From: Diphasiastrum complanatum | Taxonomy: Eukaryota > Streptophyta > Lycopodiopsida > Lycopodiales > Lycopodiaceae | NCBI GenBank assembly: GCA_029204225.1 | Contig: CM055100.1 | Span: 50,566,606-50,630,605 of the forward strand | Direction of reading: 5' to 3' | Length of the DNA: 64,000 bases | In this document: piece after piece, positions 58,111-64,000 of the stretch | Layout: each line of letters begins with the position of its first letter | How positions within the stretch are numbered: position 1 is the stretch's first letter | The notes under the pieces: generated by a model | Told to the model about the DNA's origin: nothing | What the model saw: only the letters and a program-made list of their open reading frames with translations | Databases searched by the model: none | Translations under genes and position numbers: made by a program

Positions 58111-58693
58111 TGACAAAATTCTACAGCAAAATGAATCCCAATAAATCCTAAAAGTGATGGAGGATGCACAAATAAGAGATCTAGATCCAAACTATGAGCT
58201 AGAATCAAGACTAGTTACCAAAACTAGCAAATTTGGCATTTAACTCCACATTAGGCACATAGATTTGATCAAATGAACCAAAGTAAAGTACAAAAAGCTT
58301 CTCAGACCTGTAACCAGGTTCAGTAACTTCCAAACCAAGCAATTAATGCATAAGAACACTCACATCCAATAGCTAGAACTCGCCACCAAAAGACAATGAT
58401 GATAGAATGGAAAAACTCAATTTTTCTTGATATTTGGATGGAAATTCCATCATACATTTATACTTTTCAAGCTCGGATCTGAGCATATTAGGGAACCTCT
58501 GAACTCATCATACCCTAACCCTAACATCTACCCTAATAGGTCATCGGATCCACCCTAAATTGGGGTTAAGATCTCGAGATCCAAAAACAATGTAAAACAT
58601 GCTATTTTTAGATCCTAGAATTTTTCTAGCCTATCCAAACACTATTTGGACTCATTCCAAAGGTGCCACTCCTATGCTAGGTTAGGAATGAGA
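58111..58693 (-). mobile_element. 5' LTR of the copia derivative, truncated
   Basis: Closely matches 53785 to about 54370 with few differences, then breaks off at GGTTAGGAATGAG, losing the outer U3 end and any target duplication. Confidence 0.85.
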
Positions 58694-59384
58694 AAAAGAA
58701 ACGTTATGATGCCAAGTATAGAAAAACAAAAGTAAACTGCTATGTTTGTCTTGTCTTGCTTATCAACTTATCAGCTTATCTCCTTCGCTCTTACCACTAT
58801 GAATCCAAGTCTGATTACCTTCCACATGTAGATATGATCATGTTTCAATTTACAAGACCATTATGCCACTACCGATCCTCCAACTTCTCAACACCAAAAG
58901 TGTTTGTATTCCCTATACGATTGTCCTACAACCAAAACTCTTCTAGGATGGGCATCTTTCACTTATGTTGGCCATTTTGTTTATTGAAACCTTTCAATTA
59001 TATCAAAACAAACTTTCATTGCTCTTCTATGAAGAAAGATCAATGCCAACTCGTCCATTCACATACCTTTTGTTAGCCATTTGGTCAAAACAAGCTTTCA
59101 TTGGCCTTCTATGAAGAAAGACTGAGCCCAACTCATTCATTCATGTACCTTTTGAGTAAAAAAAAAGTACTTCAAAAGCAAGACACAAGAATTTTGGTAG
59201 CATTGAGCTATATTGCATCAACGGCGAATTCATATTTTTCTTGATTTTAGATTGGCTTGGCCAAGGACACAAAAAATGTTGATCCTTGTATGGTAGTATT
59301 GTTCAGGTTTTGACTATTGTCATAGTGCAGCAACATGCTCGCTTTTATGTCTAAGGACTTTAGTCTAAATCGTACACGATGTTC
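58694..59384. other. Unrecognised spacer with an 80-base tandem duplication
   Basis: 59003-59077 and 59085-59157 are head-to-tail copies (AACAAACTTTCATTGC...TTCTATGAAGAAAGA...CATTCAC). No gene. Confidence 0.5.
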
Positions 59385-60404
59385 TGTTGGAAATTAAGCT
59401 CACGGTTTCCTCCTTGAAGTCAGACGGTCGAACCATTTGAAGAACAATTGCATCGGGCTTCCGGCTGATCTTCATCCATGGATCAAAGCATAAAGGGTAA
59501 CCAATCCTATTCTTTTCACATTCGAATGTCAAGTTTAAGTTATCTGAGGAACATTGAAGACTTGGCCATTTTCAATGTCTTCAACAAAATCAGTCTTTTC
59601 TGCACAATCAGCAGAAATGAACTATTTATGCACAATCTGCACAAATATAAGGGAAAGTTTAGCAGACCAAAGAAACCGCAATGTGCTGCACCGCACCGAA
59701 TCGTATGAGTCAACCTTACGGTTGTAAGCAAAGACTTGAACCGCAAGCCACCGCCAAGGCAATGGCTGTGATCTACCGCAAGGCATCGTAGAAGTTAACC
59801 TTGCGGTCACTATACGAAGACCAAAACTGAAGGGAACCGCAAGCTACGTCTTGCAACAAATGCTGCGACCGTTACGAACCGCCAAGCCAACATTGTTGTT
59901 CACCTACAACTTCTACGACGGTGCAACTTCACGCTCCCGAAGTAGAGCTTAAACCTGACTGATGTACGATCTGTATAGATGTCGTTGTGCATTATTTCAC
60001 GACCAATTACACAATTCAGATTAAACTAGCCTTGTGATTATAAATTAGTTAAACAATTCTTGTAACAAACAAGAACGATGTGTATAAATACATCTCCAAC
60101 TCTCATTTACAAACAAGCGAGAAAAGCGAATCTGTAATCAATTTGTTGCTCTTGCTTCATTACAAGCATTGAATGTAATATACAAGTAACACTTCTTCAT
60201 CATCTATGTTTTATGTGGATGTCTGTGTGTTGTGATTTCATTACATCAATCTATTTGCTTGTTTAGCTCATTCACTCAATCTGACAGATCACAGACGTCT
60301 CCGACTCCTCAACATTTGTTCAGATGACAACTGTTTCTGACGCCCGAGGAACAGGGCTAATCGTTCTGCATCATTATTCTGTGTTGAACCTTCTGATTCT
60401 AACA
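59385..60404 (+). mobile_element. Probable solo LTR
   Basis: TGTTGGAAATTAAGC at the left and GATTCTAACA at the right give TG...CA termini over 1020 bases. A TATA box (GTATAAATACATC, near 60082) and a U5-like CTTCATTACAAGC stretch fit an LTR. There is no internal region on either side and no clear target duplication (TGTTC and AATTG). Orientation is read from the TATA box. Confidence 0.55.
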
Positions 60405-63164
60405 AATTGACAATAACTTTAACACTCTTCGGTGGATGTGATCAAACTAGTGTCTAAACATGCATTTGTTTTTTAACCGATCTTATATATATCGATTCAG
60501 GAGTTGTTCCGCAATATTCCTTCTTCCTCCCGTTTTGATTTCCATCAGTTGGAATCCGAGCATTCCTATCAGAGTTTGTCTTGATCCAGCTGGTGTCGTT
60601 TCTAGTTTCCAAACCACCCAACATGTTCTACCTTATTGGTAAATGTACCAAGTTTACATCAATTTTGGGAGAGAAATTATGCATAATTTTTTGTATTTAG
60701 ATACTCATGGAATTAGTATACCATTATCAGGCAAATAGACAATAAAAGGTGATAAATCATATTTTAGAAGACTATTTTCGTAACTTTTGTACACCATCTA
60801 GTCAAGATTGGGATCAACAACTTTCTTAGCTAAGTTCATCATATAAAATAGCTGAATCAACATGTGTCTCACCACATGGATATTCTCTTCGATAACCATA
60901 GTTTCCAATGCTAGCATATAAATTACCCATTGTCTTGGCCTCTTTCTAGAGTATAGGAACAATTGAGTTATATACAACAACAATCCAAGGACGAAGAGGA
61001 TAGACATTGAATGTATGCATATTTTGAAGGGAAGCAAATAGATTTGAGGCTAAGTTTGCATGGCAAAATTGTGTATATGGTCAATCTCAAACAGAGACAT
61101 TGGCTCCCACATACTATGGTCCCTTACGCATTCTTTTGAAGATTATTCTAGTCTCTTAGAACCTTCAAATATGAGGTACTCCATTGTCAAGTGTTATTTT
61201 TCATGTCAATTTTCTATGTGCATCTATTGGCGTATATGAGAATCTTGCCATGGAGTCTCCAAATGATTCTAAGCTCTTTGCAAATCTTTCAATTGTGATT
61301 CTTCAAGTTCAACTACAACACATCAAATGATGGTACCAAGTGTAGTATTTGGTTCAATGGGATGGTCGTCCCATTAACGAGGACATGCGAGTCCATTGAT
61401 GTTCTTGCTCACGGTCCTTTCCTTTAGGACCACAACAGAGCACTTGCAACTAACATACAAGTGGAACTAAACCTTTCTAGGTGTATATTCTTTCACATGC
61501 CCACATTGAAATCGATAACTTCAACGTTGGCTCATTGTTCCTTTACATGCAACTAACATACAAGTGCAAATAAAAAGCCCTTTTCTAGGTATATATTCTC
61601 TCACATGCCCACATTGAGATTGATAACTTCAACATTGGCTTATGTTCCTTTATATGCCAACACTAACAACAACATTAGGGGATATTTTGAAACATTCTTT
61701 TCATGATTACTACATTATTTGGGCATTACTAATCATGAGTCATTATTTGAGTACATATGCTTTTTGGCTTTTAGAAAATTCTTCAAGGGTGCCCAAAGTG
61801 GTACTAAAATGCCATAGCTCGCACAAGAACTTCACTTGGTTTTCTTTGGAGACCTTTGTAGGAGGCTCTACAACAACTCTTTGCATAAGATTTGCAACTA
61901 CTTTTGGTTCTAAATATTGATCGTACAATGTTCTTAGTTGGAGATTGTTGCACAATCTACATTTATTGCCATTTTTTCTAGATTTGAAGCTTTATGTGAA
62001 TCTGTTTATAACTACATGATGACACATTGTTTGTTAAAAAAATTTACCACCACTTGTTCAAACTCTTGAGGTTCACAAGCCTGAAGTTTGCTCTCATTGA
62101 CAATATTTTGGTTCTTTGCTACTTAGATTTTCAAGATGGTTTTAAAGCTTGTTTGGTGATCAAACAAGCTTCCAAGCAGGTCCATTGCATTGTCGGAACA
62201 TAGTGCTATAGGTGACGCTGGTTGATTTAGCATATCATGTACTTTATCACTCGCTAAATTTTGTTACAAAAAATGATCACATTATGTATTTTGACCTTAT
62301 AGACTCGCCGGGTTTTCAACCTCTTTTTAACATTGCTATTGTTATTGTTGTTTGTAACAATAGGCTTGCAAGTATTTGACATCATGCCTATCTATGCCTT
62401 CATCTTAGTTGGAACATCTAATCAATTGTAGTCGAGTGACCATTAACCACTTTCCAAACACAACATTTTGTGGATGATTGAAGAGGTCTGTAAAGGTGCA
62501 GCCTGTTCCACCATACTGGCTTGCATCTGAAAGCCTCAGAGTTGGAAACAAAGTAGCATGTTGAAGAAATTGGAAATAGGAAACAAACTTACATCAATGC
62601 TAAGTCTAATGATAATCCTTGAAATTTGAACAAGAAAAAACTTGTGTAACCTTCAGCTTCACAGAAGCCACTCATGAAGTTGTCAATCATCAACTGCATC
62701 AGATATGATGATATATTGTGACAGAAAAACTTATTCCCTCATAAAATGCCAACCCTCCTTCCTGGGGCTGATTTATCACTCCAATCACGCTTCAAAAAAT
62801 AGGTAGCTCAAAAATAGTTTAGGGGCTTGAGTTGAAAATCGTCGTTAGAACCCTCTACTAGTGTCTTCGGACAGTGAACAAAAGAGACTGACACTATTTA
62901 TACTTTAATCAGCAGGTATTGGATATGTTCCTTTTCCTCAAGCCACTCAAAAGGCAGCACATGGACAGGCTAGATGTTTACACTGATTTGCATAAGATAC
63001 AATTAGTTCCAAATATTTTCTCATTGAGTCTTCTATGTTGGTTGTGTCATTTTGTCCTTGAGTAGTGAGTTTTCACTTTTACGTATACTTTGTACTTCGG
63101 ACTGAAAAGTAATTCATTATTTTCAGGCCCATGTTCTACCGATCAGTTTTTTTAACTGACCTCC
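60405..63164. other. Intergenic region downstream of the kinase gene
   Basis: A 79-codon minus frame at 60798-61037 and a 70-codon one at 61743-61955 have no recognisable domain. 61446-61661 is a tandem duplication of about 105 bases (TGCAACTAACATACAAGTG to TTCAACGTTGGCT). The part just below 63165 is likely the kinase 3' UTR. Confidence 0.4.
61446..61661 (+). repeat. ~105-base tandem duplication
   Basis: Two head-to-tail copies containing CACATGCCCACATTGA and CTTCAAC(G/A)TTGGCT, with scattered differences. Confidence 0.8.
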
Positions 63165-63248
63165 TTAAGGGACACCTGCAATCAATTCGGGAATAATTGT
63201 AACAAGGTTGGCATCCATGGCTTCATATTTTTGAAGAAACGGGTGTTG
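63165..63248 (-). CDS. MKK last exon
   Basis: Acceptor TTTTGTGCAG, then QHPFLQKYE and 18 further codons to TAA at 63165-63167. A GT at 63174-63175 could be a donor, but ending here gives a normal MKK length beyond HPF. Confidence 0.75.
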   Translation of the reverse strand, partial: QHPFLQKYEAMDANLVTIIPELIAGVP

Positions 63249-64000
63249 CTGCACAAAACATGAAAAGCTGAGTTAATGAAGCAACGCAATCCAGGAAGAG
63301 CTGAGTTAGTGAAGCAACGCAATCCAGATGCCAACTGCTATAACATGTTTGGAGTTTTTCATGACGGTACTGCTGCCTTGATGCTCTAACAGCAACCTTA
63401 ATTGCAGAAAATTATCTCATCCGTAGCACAACATAAGAAGAGGCTACGACAAGCCTTGTAACAATGAAACTTGCATAAACCATAAGTGCACTGTACACCG
63501 TCGAACAAACATGCTAGATAATCAGCCCACTCATGGTGGTGTAGGGTGCTTGGGTGGGGCTTGCCCACCAAGGGTTGGATTCCCTGCTGATGCATAAGCA
63601 AGCAAAAAAAATTATTCTGGATAAGGTGAAGAAAGCTCACCAAGAGATGTGCAGCTGACATCCTATTCTTGGGTTCTTTCTGAATGCTGTCATCAATATT
63701 CAACCCAAATTAGGACTCATATATATTGCATCAAAAATTCAGAGCTCTGCTCTAAAATGATCAGTAAAGATCAGAGCCCACCTAAGACACGTACAATGCT
63801 AGCACTTCATTCCCAATGACAAACATTTTAGTGCCTAACATATAGAAGGACACCTCACCAGGCAGAAATTAGGGAACAAAATTCTGATGAAAATTGGTCT
63901 GCAGGCGCAAACGGAGTAGGCTGATCCACAATCATTTCCAATAGCTCATAAAAATCCGAAAACCGGTGTTCTTGATCTGGAGTGAGGTAGGGATAGCGCC
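63165..64000 (-). CDS. MAP kinase kinase, 3' end (partial, three exons)
   Basis: MAP kinase kinases phosphorylate MAP kinases in defence, stress and cytokinesis signalling. Three minus-strand exons splice in phase: 63859 to beyond 64000 ([43 protein letters not shown] plus two bases of Cys), 63641-63686 ([15 protein letters not shown]) and 63165-63248 ([20 protein letters not shown] then ELIAGVP and TAA). These are the last kinase subdomains, with the QKxPxxR(x)SA..L...HPF signature of subdomain XI. The FYELL..IV.QP text resembles group A plant MKKs (MKK1/2/6). All splice sites are GT-AG and no stop or indel is seen. The catalytic part and start lie outside the window. The end at 63165 assumes read-through of a possible donor at 63174-63175. 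Confidence 0.85.
63641..63686 (-). CDS. MKK micro-exon, 46 bases
   Basis: Acceptor GATGACAG, one base to complete Cys, [15 protein letters not shown], donor GTGAGC. In-phase splicing with both neighbours supports it. Confidence 0.85.
63859..64000 (-). CDS. MKK exon (continues beyond window)
   Basis: The codon frame is fixed by [15 protein letters not shown]; donor GTGAGG follows at 63858 downward, splitting a Cys codon after two bases. Confidence 0.85.

Larger units (their letters stand above)
53785..58693 (-). mobile_element. Ty1/copia deletion derivative with full LTR pair, minus strand
   Basis: LTRs at 53785-54484 and 58111-58693 (the latter lacking its first ~120 bases) frame a primer site, gag, protease and the start of integrase. 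The integrase core, RT and RNase H motifs are absent; instead 54485 to about 55620 holds sequence of unknown origin. The element is therefore non-autonomous. Confidence 0.85.

Noticed and set aside
62461-62530. Possible further MKK exon (QASMVEQAAPLQTSSIIHK after an AG)
   Set aside because: No family match, and the gene already ends in frame at 63165.

Overview
The window is nuclear DNA of a flowering plant. The grounds are spliced host genes with GT-AG introns of 0.1-3.6 kb (profilin, a Bet v 1/MLP-type protein, a MAP kinase kinase), plant-type Ty1/copia and Ty3/gypsy LTR elements primed by initiator-Met tRNA (TGGTATCAGAGC), long (GA)n tracts and a CACTA transposon end. No bacterial, organellar, rRNA, tRNA or CRISPR features were seen. 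The species cannot be named from the sequence.

Layout. 1-8.9 kb: a profilin gene on the minus strand (three exons, introns of 1.7 and 3.6 kb) with extra single bases in exons 1 and 2 that break the frame, while exon 3 is clean. 8.9-11 kb: unrecognised DNA and a (GA)n-bearing direct repeat. 11-34 kb: a 23-kb repeat island lying between two copies of that direct repeat. It holds a tandem array of four units. Each unit looks like an LTR of about 1.5-1.9 kb (TATA box, polyadenylation signal, tRNA-Asp-type primer site). In the fuller units the LTR is followed by 1.4-1.8 kb of internal sequence with an unidentified reading frame, and then by an intronless copy of the host WBP2/GRAM-domain gene. Copia fragments break the array, and a 7.8-kb non-coding LTR composite with 3.1-kb inverted arms sits in the fourth unit. 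35-38 kb: a Ty3/gypsy gag relic, a 'GACTCGGTC' minisatellite, CT microsatellites and a G-rich block. 38.7-39.3 kb: a Bet v 1/MLP pseudogene. 42-58.7 kb: nested copia elements on both strands, a CACTA end, and a deletion-derived copia element at 53.8-58.7 kb whose RT/RNase H region is gone. 59.4-60.4 kb: a probable solo LTR. 63.2-64 kb: the 3' end of an apparently intact MAP kinase kinase gene on the minus strand, running off the window.

Only the kinase gene looks functional. The rest is a record of retrotransposition, gene capture, nested insertion and decay. The least ordinary object is the WBP2-carrying LTR array at 12.3-26.2 kb; the inverted LTR composite inside it is second. All identifications come from reading motifs by eye; no database search was possible.
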